Shown here in pieces: positions 43,297 through 52,824 of a stretch of 64,000 nt of DNA. The notes below the pieces were generated by a model that was given only the letters and a program-made list of their open reading frames with translations, was not told the origin of the DNA and ran no database searches. The first letter of the stretch is position 1. Every line of letters begins with the position of its first letter. The stretch is from Nostoc sp. MS1. Lineage in GTDB: Bacteria; Cyanobacteriota; Cyanobacteriia; Cyanobacteriales; Nostocaceae. The stretch is taken from assembly GCF_019976755.1 (NCBI RefSeq), contig NZ_AP023441.1:3779501-3843500 (forward strand), in the 5' to 3' direction. The translations under genes and the position numbers were made by a program.

Positions 43297-44463
43297 CTAA
43301 TCTTCTTGAGATACAGTATCATCAGTTGATGCTTGATGTGCGTCATCATCTAACCAAGGATCATCTGCTTGAGAATGATTAGAAACTATCACTAACTCAG
43401 ACTCACTTGGATGTTCATGTCCCCATTGATCTAAAATATCTTTGATTAATACTTCTTGTACCCAAATTTTGGCAACAACAGTCAGAGGTAACGCCAAGAA
43501 TAATCCTAAAAAGCCGAAGAAGGTAACAAAGAATAATTGGGAAATTAACGTCACGGCTGGAAGCAATGAAACTTGTTGGGCCATGACAATAGGTGTGATG
43601 AAGTTACTCTCAGTCTGTTGAATGAAAAAGTAGAGAATCAGTACAGCTACAGATTTCCACGGCGTATCTAAAAGTGCGATCGCCATTGCTGGGACAACAC
43701 TCATAGTAGGACCTAAATTGGGTATCAGGTTTAAAAATCCAGCTAAAACACCTAAAGCCAGTGCTGCTTTTACACCTAAAATTGATAAACCAACTACACT
43801 CATCAGTCCAACTACACCCATCGCAATAATAGCGCCTGTCACCCATCCACCTAAAGAGACTTCGCACTGATCTAAAATCCCGTCTACCCGGCGGCGATAA
43901 AAAGAGGGAAATAACCTAATAAATACTTTGCGGTAAGATATAGGGTTGGCTAGTAACATCCCTGTTAAAACTAACACCAGTAACACTTTGACCAAAACTT
44001 CTAATGAGCCGGAGACAAAGGCAACAGAACTTCCCAATGCTCTATTAACAAAGGGTTGTGCTTGTTTGATCAAGCTATTGATATCTGGTATATAAGGAAC
44101 TAACTGTTGAGGAATGCGTGTTCTGAGTTCGTCAACCCAAGCATTGAAACGCTGAAACCCTTGGGGAACTCGAAAGGTAAGTTCATTAAACTGCTGGGCA
44201 AAAGGCGGGACAATTAGCCAGAAAAAACCAATGACAAGAGCAAAGAAGATTACCACAGCCAACAAAACAGCTAATCCTCGCTTCATCCCATGACGCTGAA
44301 AGACCTTTGCCAGACGATTTAGGGTTGTGGCTAAGACGACTGCGGCAAACATCAGCAACAGCACTTCTCGAATTTGCCACAATATATATAGAGATAAAAC
44401 TAAAGCGATTAAGCCGATCCATTGACCAAGGTTCACAGGCTGACTCCCAGCTGTTGGTGACAC
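43297..44463 (-). CDS. AI-2E family (TqsA/PerM-like) permease
   Basis: This 388-residue protein has six to eight membrane helices and the AI-2E features GVKAALALGVLAGFLNLIPN, LGPTMSVVPAMAIAL and FIQQTESNFITPIVM. Homologues export autoinducer-2 or act as Na+/H+ antiporters; substrate unknown. The C-terminus is acidic (SQADDPWLDDDA). It converges on the cmp operon. It lies downstream of a small membrane protein gene at 44516 on the same strand. Confidence 0.88.
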   Translation of the reverse strand: MSPTAGSQPVNLGQWIGLIALVLSLYILWQIREVLLLMFAAVVLATTLNRLAKVFQRHGMKRGLAVLLAVVIFFALVIGFFWLIVPPFAQQFNELTFRVPQGFQRFNAWVDELRTRIPQQLVPYIPDINSLIKQAQPFVNRALGSSVAFVSGSLEVLVKVLLVLVLTGMLLANPISYRKVFIRLFPSFYRRRVDGILDQCEVSLGGWVTGAIIAMGVVGLMSVVGLSILGVKAALALGVLAGFLNLIPNLGPTMSVVPAMAIALLDTPWKSVAVLILYFFIQQTESNFITPIVMAQQVSLLPAVTLISQLFFVTFFGFLGLFLALPLTVVAKIWVQEVLIKDILDQWGHEHPSESELVIVSNHSQADDPWLDDDAHQASTDDTVSQED

Positions 44464-44515
44464 AAGTTACACACAACTCCAGGCTGATTTTACCAATTTC
44501 GGCTGCATGATGAAG

Positions 44516-44707
44516 TTAATTTTGTTTTTGTGCTTGAAATCGCCATAAAAGAGCGATCGCCATAATGATACTAGGCGACAACACTAAAATCAGCGCATTG
44601 ATATCTGTCGCCGGAATCGGCCAAAGTGGCGCAGCGTATTTAATCAATGCTGACAAAAAAGCGGACATTATAAGCAATTTGACAACAAAACTTAGCTGAT
44701 TCTGCAT
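44516..44707 (-). CDS. small membrane protein, unknown
   Basis: From the ATG at 44707 (MQNQLSFVVKLLIMSAFLSA) the product is 63 residues with two membrane segments. The open frame extends to 44767, adding 20 residues that look like noncoding sequence. It is upstream of the AI-2E gene on the same strand, separated by about 50 bp, and divergent from ftsH. I know of no function for it. Confidence 0.55.
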   Translation of the reverse strand: MQNQLSFVVKLLIMSAFLSALIKYAAPLWPIPATDINALILVLSPSIIMAIALLWRFQAQKQN

Positions 44708-44839
44708 ATAGGTACGGCAATACACATTTTTGGGAGGGTATCCACTAATTTCTGCTTCCACCACCAAATCTCTACAATAAACCTAAGAGTACACAAAACT
44801 TTATCAAGTTAGGTAACAGCAGAGCAGAGGAGCAGAACT

Positions 44840-44877
44840 ATGGACTGTTGACTGTTGACTAATAACCAATGACTAAT
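44840..44877 (+). repeat. STRR heptamer tract upstream of ftsH
   Basis: Tandem heptamers GGACTGT, TGACTGT, TGACTAA and related units lie before the ftsH ribosome binding region. Confidence 0.7.
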
Positions 44878-44894
44878 TTTGAGGTTACATCAAA

Positions 44895-46832
44895 ATGCCT
44901 GTTGAAACTGATAAAAAAAATTCAATTAAACCGCCGAGATTGCGGCAGTTTGGCGGCAGTTTCCTAATTCTGCTGACTTTGCTGTTACTGCTAAATTTTA
45001 TAGTTCCGAGTTTCTTGGGGCCTCGCTTACCACAGGTTCCCTATAGTGATTTTATCGCTCAAGTACAAGCTGGGAAAGTAGACAAGGCGATTGTAGGTGG
45101 CGATCGCATTCAATACTCCATTAAAATTCAAGACGCTGATGGTAAAGTTGTAGATCAGATATTTGCTACTACCCCAGTAGCGATTGATTTAGACTTACCG
45201 AAAATTCTCCGCGACAATCATGTCGAGTTTGCTGCACCACCACCAGACCAAAACGGCTGGATAGGAACTTTATTAAGTTGGGTTGCGCCTCCGTTAATTT
45301 TCTTTGGCATTTGGGCTTTCCTAATTAATCGTCAAGGTGGCGGCCCGGCTGCATTGACTGTAGGTAAAAGCAAAGCTCGGATTTATTCTGAAGGTAGCAC
45401 TGGGGTAAAATTCCCTGATGTGGCTGGGGTGGATGAAGCTAAGGCAGAATTGGAAGAAATCGTTGATTTTCTGAAAAATGCTACCAAATACACAAATTTA
45501 GGCGCGAAGATTCCTAAAGGTGTGTTGTTGGTAGGGCCTCCGGGAACTGGGAAAACATTGTTAGCCAAAGCGATCGCTGGCGAAGCTGGTGTACCATTCT
45601 TTAGTATCTCTGGTTCTGAATTTATCGAATTGTTTGTGGGTGTAGGTGCGGCGCGTGTGCGTGACTTGTTTGAACAAGCCAAAAAACAAGCCCCCTGTAT
45701 CGTCTTCATCGATGAGTTAGACGCGCTGGGTAAATCGCGTGGTGGTGCTGGTGGTTTTGTCGGCGGTAACGATGAACGCGAACAAACCCTCAACCAGTTA
45801 CTCACAGAAATGGACGGCTTTGATGCAAACACAGGTGTAATTATCATCGCCGCCACCAACCGTCCCGAAGTTCTTGACCCCGCTTTGCGTCGTCCTGGTC
45901 GCTTTGACCGTCAGGTAGTAGTTGACCGCCCTGATAAAATTGGTCGAGAAGCAATTCTCAAGGTTCACGCCAGAAATGTGAAATTAGGTGATGATGTCGA
46001 TTTAGCTAATATCGCTATCAAAACTCCTGGTTTCGCTGGTGCAGATTTAGCTAACCTAGTCAACGAAGCTGCACTTTTAGCGGCTAGACAAAATCGTCAA
46101 GCCGTGGCGATGGCAGACTTTAACGAAGCTATTGAACGGGTTGTGGCTGGTTTAGAGAAACGTTCCCGTGTTTTGAATGAAACCGAGAAGAAGACTGTAG
46201 CTTATCACGAAGTTGGTCACGCAATTATCGGTGCATTGATGCCCGGTGCTGGTAGAGTTGAGAAAATCTCTGTTGTGCCTCGTGGTGTAGGTGCTTTGGG
46301 TTATACACTTCAAATGCCGGAAGAAGACCGCTTCTTGATGATTGAAGATGAAATTCGTGGTCGTATCGCCACTCTCTTGGGTGGACGTTCGGCGGAAGAA
46401 ATCGTCTTCGGTAAAGTCTCCACAGGCGCAAGTGATGATATCCAAAAAGCTACAGACTTGGCAGAAAGATACGTCACTTTATATGGTATGAGTGATAAAT
46501 TAGGCCCTGTAGCATTCGAGAAGATTCAGCAACAATTCCTCGAAGGTTACGGTAATCCTCGCCGTTCCATTAGCCCCAAAGTAGCCGAAGAAATTGACCG
46601 TGAAGTCAAACAAATTGTAGATAATGCCCATCACATTGCCTTGAGTATTCTGCAAAATAACCGTGAGTTATTGGAAGAGACAGCCCAGGAACTCTTGCAA
46701 AGAGAAATCCTCGAAGGTACGGTATTACGGGAACGCCTGAGCCAAGCTCAAGCCCCAGAAGAACTACAAGAATGGTTGCGGACAGGTAAAATATCCGAAG
46801 ATAAACCATTACTGCAAACACTGCTAGTTTAA
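44895..46832 (+). CDS. ftsH: membrane-bound ATP-dependent zinc metalloprotease FtsH
   Basis: This 645-residue FtsH has two N-terminal membrane helices (about 21-37 and 123-143). Its AAA domain has Walker A GPPGTGKT (214-221), Walker B CIVFIDE and the SRH region TNRPEVLDPALRRPGRFDR. The protease domain has HEVGH at 438-442 and a third zinc ligand in SDDIQKATDLAERY. Cyanobacteria have four FtsH proteins, including the FtsH2/FtsH3 pair for D1 turnover in photosystem II repair. Which homologue this is was not resolved. A HIP1-containing terminator follows. Confidence 0.95.
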   Translation: MPVETDKKNSIKPPRLRQFGGSFLILLTLLLLLNFIVPSFLGPRLPQVPYSDFIAQVQAGKVDKAIVGGDRIQYSIKIQDADGKVVDQIFATTPVAIDLDLPKILRDNHVEFAAPPPDQNGWIGTLLSWVAPPLIFFGIWAFLINRQGGGPAALTVGKSKARIYSEGSTGVKFPDVAGVDEAKAELEEIVDFLKNATKYTNLGAKIPKGVLLVGPPGTGKTLLAKAIAGEAGVPFFSISGSEFIELFVGVGAARVRDLFEQAKKQAPCIVFIDELDALGKSRGGAGGFVGGNDEREQTLNQLLTEMDGFDANTGVIIIAATNRPEVLDPALRRPGRFDRQVVVDRPDKIGREAILKVHARNVKLGDDVDLANIAIKTPGFAGADLANLVNEAALLAARQNRQAVAMADFNEAIERVVAGLEKRSRVLNETEKKTVAYHEVGHAIIGALMPGAGRVEKISVVPRGVGALGYTLQMPEEDRFLMIEDEIRGRIATLLGGRSAEEIVFGKVSTGASDDIQKATDLAERYVTLYGMSDKLGPVAFEKIQQQFLEGYGNPRRSISPKVAEEIDREVKQIVDNAHHIALSILQNNRELLEETAQELLQREILEGTVLRERLSQAQAPEELQEWLRTGKISEDKPLLQTLLV

Positions 46833-46856
46833 GTATTGTAAATGTAAGTGAGTAGG

Positions 46857-46886
46857 CGATCGCTCTTTTGGGGGCGATCGTTTTTT
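46857..46886 (+). terminator. HIP1-based intrinsic terminator after ftsH
   Basis: Arms CGATCGCTC (46857-46865) and GGGCGATCG (46872-46880) pair with one wobble and are followed by T6. Both arms contain the HIP1 core, so the stem is made from two HIP1-like octamers. Confidence 0.85.
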
Positions 46887-47290
46887 GCTAATATCATAAA
46901 ACACAGCAAAACCCTCTCAAAAACCTCTGCGCTAAGAAAGTCCTTAAAAGTTTAATACCTGATGTTTCTCCTGCCCTTAATAGCTTTCATCTGGGTTCAT
47001 AATCTGCAATTTCAGGTAGGATTATTTGATAGCCTATTGCCAAAACTCTGCATTAAATTGGGGTGATAGGAAGGCGATCGCATTTTATATCTAGCTAAAC
47101 AGCAATGGCAATTTCTTCAACAATACACATATCTTAGGTAATCTATCTGATGCACATGCTGCTATTTGCTTGATGCTTGCGATAGAAGATTTTAAATTAT
47201 TAATGTGTGGTGACAATAAAATTGACGAGTCACAATAGAAAGCACGGACTTTACATATAAAGTCTGAAGTTGACTCAGGAGTTCCTATCA
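46887..47290. other. 404-bp intergenic region between ftsH and the proline catabolism gene
   Basis: AT-rich spacer with one HIP1 octamer; no ORF or RNA gene recognised. It probably holds the promoter of the downstream gene. Confidence 0.5.
47277..47281 (+). promoter_or_regulatory. ribosome binding site selecting the GTG start at 47291
   Basis: AGGAG at 47277-47281, 9 bp upstream of the GTG at 47291, decides between this start and an upstream in-frame TTG at 47270. Confidence 0.65.
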
Positions 47291-50272
47291 GTGGTATTAC
47301 AAGTACAAACCAGCACCTACGAAGCTAAAACTCAAGAAATTGCTAGACAATTATTAGCAGCAACTCAAGAAAATCGCTCATTTCTTGCTTCTTTGCGCGA
47401 TCAAATGCGTTGGGATGATAAATTACTAGCTTGGGCGATGAGTAACCCCGGTTTACGGGTGCAATTATTTAGATTTATCGATACTCTGCCTGCATTACAT
47501 AGTAAAGCAGAAATTGCTGCACATTTACAAGAATATTTAGGTGATGAATCTGTCGAACTACCAGCAGCTTTGAAGGGGATGCTGAATTTTGCTAACCCTG
47601 ATTCTATGCCGGGACAGGTGGCTGCAACTACCGTATCTACAGCAGTTGAGACTTTAGCGCATAAATATATTTCTGGGGAAAATATTGGGCAGGTTATTAA
47701 GACTGTTGAAAGGCTACGAAAGGAAAAAATGGCTTTCACCATTGATTTACTTGGTGAAGCGGTAATTACAGAAACAGAGGCACAATCTTATTTAGAACGC
47801 TATCAAGAATTAATTAGTCAATTGACAGAAGCATCAAAGCGTTGGGGCAATATCCCGGCTATTGATGAAGCAGATGGTGAACAGCTATCAAAAGTCCAAG
47901 TTTCTGTTAAGTTAACAGCGTTTTATTCCCAATTTGACCCTTTAGATGCTAAGGGTAGTGAGGAGAGAGTTAGCGATCGCATCCGTACTCTTCTACGTCA
48001 TGCCAAAAACTTAGGCGCAGCTATCCATTTTGATATGGAACAGTATGCGTATAAAGACTTAACTCTAAATATTTTGCAAAAAATCTTATTAGAAGATGAG
48101 TTTCGTCAACGTACAGATATTGGAATTACTATCCAAGCATACTTAAGAGATAGTGAGCAAGATGCTAGAAATGTAATTGCTTGGTTGAAACAGCGCGGTT
48201 ATCCTTTAACAATTCGCTTGGTAAAAGGTGCGTATTGGGATCAGGAAACTATTAAAGCAGCGCAGAAACACTGGCCACAACCTGTATTTAATGATAAAGC
48301 GGCGACTGATGCTAATTTTGAGGCGATAACTCAGTTATTGTTGGAAAATCATCAATATGTTTATTCTGCCATTGGTAGCCATAATGTGCGATCGCAAGCT
48401 TTGGCTATGGCAATTGCCGAAACTTTGAATGTTCCCCGGCGGCGGTTTGAGATGCAGGTGCTGTACGGGATGGGGGATAAGTTAGCTAAGGCTTTAGTTG
48501 AGCGCGGGTATCGGGTTCGGGTTTATTGTCCTTATGGTGAATTATTGCCGGGGATGGCTTATCTGATTCGGCGGTTGTTGGAGAATACGGCGAATAGTTC
48601 TTTTTTACGGCAGAATTTGGAGAATCGTCCAGTAGAGGAACTACTTGCGGCTCCAAAGATTGATTTAGCTCACGCAAAAGCGCATACACACAAACAAGAA
48701 GCAGGGTTTGTGGGAGCGGCGGATACTGATTATGCGGAGGAGGAGGAAAGGAAGGAGGCGGCGCAGGCTTTTACAAAGGTGCGTGGTGAGTTAGGAAAGA
48801 CATACTTACCTTTGATTAATGGGGAGTATGTGCAAACTGCTGAGGTGATTGATTCTCTTAATCCTTCTAATTTTAGTCAGGTGATTGGTAAGGTTGGGCT
48901 GATTAGTGTGGAACAAGCTGAAGCGGCGATGCAGGCGGCGAAGGCGGCGTTTCCTGGTTGGCGGCGGACTCCGGTGAAGGAACGGGCAGATATTTTGCGC
49001 AAGGCGGCTGATTTGATGGAACAGCGCCGCGCAGAACTTTCGGCTTGGATAGTTTTGGAGGTGGGTAAGCCTGTTAAGGAGGCGGATGCTGAGGTTTCCG
49101 AGGCGATAGATTTTTGTCGCTACTACGCGGAGGAGATGGAACGGCTGTATCAAGGTATAAATTATGATGTAGCTGGGGAAACAAACCGTTATATCTACCA
49201 GCCGCGTGGCATTGCTGTGGTGATTTCTCCTTGGAATTTCCCTATAGCGATCGCCTGTGGTATGACTGTTGCTGCCTTGGTTACAGGCAATTGTACTCTA
49301 CTCAAGCCTGCGGAAACTTCTTCTGTTATTACTGCCAAACTCACGGAAATTTTGGTAGAGGCAGGGATTCCTAAAGGTGTATTTCAATACGTACCCGGTA
49401 AGGGTTCGCAAGTCGGGGCTTATTTAGTAAGTCATCCTGACACCCATCTAATTGCTTTTACTGGTTCCCAGGAAGTTGGTTGTCGCATTTATGCAGAAGC
49501 CGCTACCCTTAAGCCTCTACAAAGGCACATGAAGCGGGTAATTGCGGAGATGGGCGGGAAGAATGCCATTATTGTTGATGAAAGTGCTGATTTAGATCAG
49601 GCTGTTGTCGGGGTGGTACAGTCAGCTTTTGGCTACAGTGGACAAAAATGTTCTGCTTGTTCGCGGGTGGTAGTAGTCGAAGCCATTTACGATGCTTTTG
49701 TGCGGCGTGTGGTGGAAGCTACTAAGTCCTTGAATATTGGTGAGGCGGAGTTACCGAGTACCCAAGTCGGCCCTGTAATTGATGCTAATGCCCGCGATCG
49801 CATCCGCGAGTATATTGAAAAGGGTAAGTCAGAATCTCAAGTGGCTTTAGAATTAAGCGCACCCGAACACGGTTATTTTATCGGCCCAGTAATTTTTAGC
49901 GAAGTTCCACCCAATGGGACAATTGCCCAACAAGAAATTTTTGGCCCTGTATTGGCGGTAATTAAAGCCAAGGATTTTGCACAAGCTTTAGCAATTGCTA
50001 ATGATACTGACTACGCCTTAACTGGTGGACTTTATTCCCGTACACCTTCCCACATTCAACAGGCACAGGCAGAATTTGAAGTTGGCAACTTATATATCAA
50101 CCGTAACATTACAGGGGCGATCGTTGGTAGACAGCCCTTTGGTGGCTTTAAGCTTTCTGGTGTCGGTTCCAAAGCTGGCGGCCCTGATTATCTGTTGCAG
50201 TTCCTAGAACCACGGACAATTACAGAGAATATCCAACGTCAGGGTTTTGCACCAATTGAAGGAGCAGAATAA
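47291..50272 (+). CDS. bifunctional proline dehydrogenase / P5C dehydrogenase (PutA-like)
   Basis: This roughly 990-residue protein starts most likely at the GTG at 47291. An N-terminal proline dehydrogenase barrel (VKLTAFYSQFDPLDAKG, IRLVKGAYWDQET, YGMGDKLAKAL) is followed by a C-terminal aldehyde dehydrogenase. The latter has SPWNFPIAIACG, LIAFTGSQEVG, the catalytic Cys region SGQKCSACSR and the motif EIFGPVLAV. It oxidises proline to glutamate via pyrroline-5-carboxylate. The classical PutA ribbon-helix-helix DNA-binding domain is absent, so it is purely catalytic. Neighbouring genes are unrelated. Confidence 0.92.
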   Translation: MVLQVQTSTYEAKTQEIARQLLAATQENRSFLASLRDQMRWDDKLLAWAMSNPGLRVQLFRFIDTLPALHSKAEIAAHLQEYLGDESVELPAALKGMLNFANPDSMPGQVAATTVSTAVETLAHKYISGENIGQVIKTVERLRKEKMAFTIDLLGEAVITETEAQSYLERYQELISQLTEASKRWGNIPAIDEADGEQLSKVQVSVKLTAFYSQFDPLDAKGSEERVSDRIRTLLRHAKNLGAAIHFDMEQYAYKDLTLNILQKILLEDEFRQRTDIGITIQAYLRDSEQDARNVIAWLKQRGYPLTIRLVKGAYWDQETIKAAQKHWPQPVFNDKAATDANFEAITQLLLENHQYVYSAIGSHNVRSQALAMAIAETLNVPRRRFEMQVLYGMGDKLAKALVERGYRVRVYCPYGELLPGMAYLIRRLLENTANSSFLRQNLENRPVEELLAAPKIDLAHAKAHTHKQEAGFVGAADTDYAEEEERKEAAQAFTKVRGELGKTYLPLINGEYVQTAEVIDSLNPSNFSQVIGKVGLISVEQAEAAMQAAKAAFPGWRRTPVKERADILRKAADLMEQRRAELSAWIVLEVGKPVKEADAEVSEAIDFCRYYAEEMERLYQGINYDVAGETNRYIYQPRGIAVVISPWNFPIAIACGMTVAALVTGNCTLLKPAETSSVITAKLTEILVEAGIPKGVFQYVPGKGSQVGAYLVSHPDTHLIAFTGSQEVGCRIYAEAATLKPLQRHMKRVIAEMGGKNAIIVDESADLDQAVVGVVQSAFGYSGQKCSACSRVVVVEAIYDAFVRRVVEATKSLNIGEAELPSTQVGPVIDANARDRIREYIEKGKSESQVALELSAPEHGYFIGPVIFSEVPPNGTIAQQEIFGPVLAVIKAKDFAQALAIANDTDYALTGGLYSRTPSHIQQAQAEFEVGNLYINRNITGAIVGRQPFGGFKLSGVGSKAGGPDYLLQFLEPRTITENIQRQGFAPIEGAE

Positions 50273-50327
50273 GATATAAACATAGGTGGGGCATTTGCCC
50301 TACCTGTGTAAATAATGAGAAATTATC

Positions 50328-50768
50328 ATGTCAGATGTGATAATTAGAGTTGCTAAAATACCAGAAGAATTTCCGGCGATCGCCTCAATTAGAAAAACTG
50401 TATTTCAGAAAGAACAAGGAGTAGAAACAGCTTTAGAATTTGACGGCAAAGACGATATCTGCGAACATTTAATTGCTTATTTAGATGCACAGGCTATAGG
50501 TACTGCCAGAATTAGATATTTGGATGAGAAGACCGTCAAAATAGAAAGATTGGCTGTTTTATCCATAGCTAGAGGGCAAGGCATAGGTCAAAAGCTTATG
50601 GAAAAAGCATTAGAAATAATAGCTGAGAAAAATATTATTGAAGCTGTAGTTCATGCCCAAACTTATATCCAACCCTTGTATCAAAAATTAGGTTTTATCC
50701 AAGTAGGAGACGTATTTGAAGAAGCCGGTATTTCTCATATAGAAATGAAAAAGAAAGTCCAATTTTAA
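50328..50768 (+). CDS. GNAT family N-acetyltransferase
   Basis: This 146-residue GNAT protein has the acetyl-CoA pyrophosphate loop ARGQGIGQKLMEKAL (motif A, R/Q-x-x-G-x-G/A) and a following YQKLGFIQVG. The N-terminal part FRKTVFQKEQGVETALEFDG resembles ElaA-type acetyltransferases. Its substrate is unknown. It lies 55 bp after the proline catabolism gene on the same strand and could be cotranscribed. Confidence 0.85.
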   Translation: MSDVIIRVAKIPEEFPAIASIRKTVFQKEQGVETALEFDGKDDICEHLIAYLDAQAIGTARIRYLDEKTVKIERLAVLSIARGQGIGQKLMEKALEIIAEKNIIEAVVHAQTYIQPLYQKLGFIQVGDVFEEAGISHIEMKKKVQF

Positions 50769-50966
50769 ATATTAAAGTTCAGATAACCTCTGCCATCTAT
50801 CGTCAATTCTTAAGAAATTATAAATAATTATTTCGTTTATAAGTAAATTTTAATACTAATGTAATGCTGTAATTAAGTTAATAATATATAAAGATACTTT
50901 TAGCACATCTTTCAAAAAACCTACTAGTCAGTTACATTAGGTATAAAGTGGAAAAAGCGTAAGTTC

Positions 50967-51677
50967 TTGAAAGTAAGCCACCGTTTGCAAGCAACAGAAA
51001 TTAAGGACAAGCTCCATTCCCTGATTGAGCAGGCATCATCGATAGATCCTAACTTAGCCAGGAGATTGAGTGAAATTAATCGCTGGGTAAAAAATATTAA
51101 GCCGGGTTCTCTAACAGCAAAACCATACGTTTCGGCATTTCTTTTAGAGGTAATTACTGACTCTACCATTTGGCTGATCATTCAATCCTTACCTTCACCA
51201 GAAGAAAAACAAGCCAAATTCGAGCAAATGACGGCTAATGAGAGATATTGGTATAGTTATTTATTTCCCAAATGGATTAATGCTAGTGACTCCAAGTTCT
51301 ACATTTGGAAACAAAAATTGATGGCGGGGGAGTTTAATCAAGTCGATGATGATATCATTAAAGCTATAGCGCAAGATATTGCTAATCGAGACGGGAGTTT
51401 TTGGCAGCGCTATATTGCAGACCTTTCTATGGCAACAGATTTGATTGTTAGTAATCATAACCAACAACCATTGTGTATTCAAGTGACCAGCGTTAGTAAA
51501 GAATTGCACCAGCAAAAATACCAAGCTTGGGAAAACACATTGCGATCGTGGGAAATTAAAAGAGGATTATTTTTAAGTTACAACCCTCAAGATACTAATT
51601 TTGTTAATCAATTAGTCAATATAGCACTGTATAACAGCGACTACCTTGCAGGTGGTAAATATCTCAATTTCTCGTAA
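50967..51677 (+). CDS. hypothetical protein with possible nuclease-like C-terminal region
   Basis: This 236-residue protein has no recognised family. The N-terminal half is helical (ATEIKDKLHSLIEQASSIDP). The C-terminal half contains ATDLIVSNHNQQPLCIQVTS, an Asp-x(n)-Gln-x-Thr strand pair reminiscent of a degenerate PD-(D/E)xK core, and WENTLRSWEIKRGLFLSYNP. The upstream frame has no ATG after the stop at 50925, so a TTG at 50967 is the likeliest start. It is followed by a second unknown gene at 51744 on the same strand. Confidence 0.55.
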   Translation: MKVSHRLQATEIKDKLHSLIEQASSIDPNLARRLSEINRWVKNIKPGSLTAKPYVSAFLLEVITDSTIWLIIQSLPSPEEKQAKFEQMTANERYWYSYLFPKWINASDSKFYIWKQKLMAGEFNQVDDDIIKAIAQDIANRDGSFWQRYIADLSMATDLIVSNHNQQPLCIQVTSVSKELHQQKYQAWENTLRSWEIKRGLFLSYNPQDTNFVNQLVNIALYNSDYLAGGKYLNFS

Positions 51678-51743
51678 TGATAAAAGTCTGCTCCTAATAT
51701 TGCCGTTTTCACCTATTATTTTATCTGCTAATCACAGCTTGAT

Positions 51744-52175
51744 ATGGCTAACTACAAAGAAACTAATAGCTACAACTCTCAGGTGGACGAATTGAAAGAA
51801 GTATTAGCAACAGCCAGAAGAATGCAGCAAGACTGGCTAAAATATGGGGTTAATTATGTACATCTTTACATTGAGGATGTTGATAGTGACTGGTTAGAAG
51901 AATGGAGAGATGAAGAAATATTCACTAGTTTTACACTAGATAAAATTAAAGAATTTTTAGTCAGTAATGATGCTGTAGCCAAGGAGTTAAGGCAGCATTT
52001 AGGGGAACGTTCATTATTTGAAATAGCAGTTAACCTAGAGGAGTGTTGGTACATTCCTTCAGATGAGGAAAGGTTAACTGCTGTGAAACATTTAATAGCA
52101 GATACTAAAACATCTGAAATAGAGATATCTGATTTAGCAGCTAGTTTGTTGCAAAGAATATCAGAAATTTTGTAA
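51744..52175 (+). CDS. hypothetical protein, 143 aa
   Basis: This acidic, helix-rich 143-residue protein begins MANYKETNSYNSQVDELKEV and contains WLEEWRDEEIFTSFTLDKIK. I recognise no family. It is 66 bp downstream of the 50967 gene on the same strand and ends one base before the end of the convergent gene at 52177. The two genes could form a small operon with linked roles, perhaps a partner to the putative nuclease-like protein, but I have no direct evidence. Confidence 0.55.
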   Translation: MANYKETNSYNSQVDELKEVLATARRMQQDWLKYGVNYVHLYIEDVDSDWLEEWRDEEIFTSFTLDKIKEFLVSNDAVAKELRQHLGERSLFEIAVNLEECWYIPSDEERLTAVKHLIADTKTSEIEISDLAASLLQRISEIL

Positions 52176-52176
52176 C

Positions 52177-52608
52177 TTAGAATTGTCGGATGGGTACAGC
52201 TTGCAACTGTTGTACATGGGTTTTAAGTATATACCATGTTTGATTTGTCCGATTACAAGGTTGTGGTGCATCAAAAGTCACTGTATAGTAATCTCTGAGT
52301 TTCTCTCCTTGTTCGTACACAGTAGTACTATTTCTATTATCGTTAATAGTAGCGACAAAAAACTTTTCGCCTGTTCTGACTCCACATTTTCTAGTATTAT
52401 CTGTAATTTGCGTTGACTGGAGAAACCAATTTTCTTGTAATTTGAAAGTTGTACCCCCACCAACTGTTACTCGCAAAATCTTAATCACAGGGAAACTTGG
52501 CGTTTGAGGATAAGCAGCGTTAGGAATCATTACACCTAACGACGTAGCGACAATACCTAAGCAACAAATCAATTTTTGGGGATGCAGCCTGGCGTTACTA
52601 GTAAGCAT
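52177..52608 (-). CDS. secreted or periplasmic protein, unknown
   Basis: This 143-residue protein has a signal-peptide-like N-terminus (KLICCLGIVATSLGVMIPNA), cleaved near AYP. The mature domain (VTVGGGTTFKLQENWFLQ, two Cys) is probably beta-rich and may be disulfide-linked. Family not recognised. It converges on the 51744 gene, with only a base or so between the stops. Confidence 0.65.
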   Translation of the reverse strand: MLTSNARLHPQKLICCLGIVATSLGVMIPNAAYPQTPSFPVIKILRVTVGGGTTFKLQENWFLQSTQITDNTRKCGVRTGEKFFVATINDNRNSTTVYEQGEKLRDYYTVTFDAPQPCNRTNQTWYILKTHVQQLQAVPIRQF

Positions 52609-52824
52609 TGAGACTAACCTAAATTTTACGTATTGCGGATAGAGTTATGGCATGATTTTACATGAACATTGACCATACTTAGATAGATCAGACGTTGTGA
52701 TATATAAAAAAATCATTTTGTTGTCATAAGTCTACAAAAAATTTATACATCTTTCAGGAGTTTTACCATTGGAGTTTTCCTGTAGTGCATAAGAACTTGG
52801 AAGAAGCGCTTTAATTAAAATCTT

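Noticed and set aside
46152..46445. Antisense ORF inside ftsH
   Set aside because: Shadow frame in a conserved catalytic domain; no signal for an independent gene.
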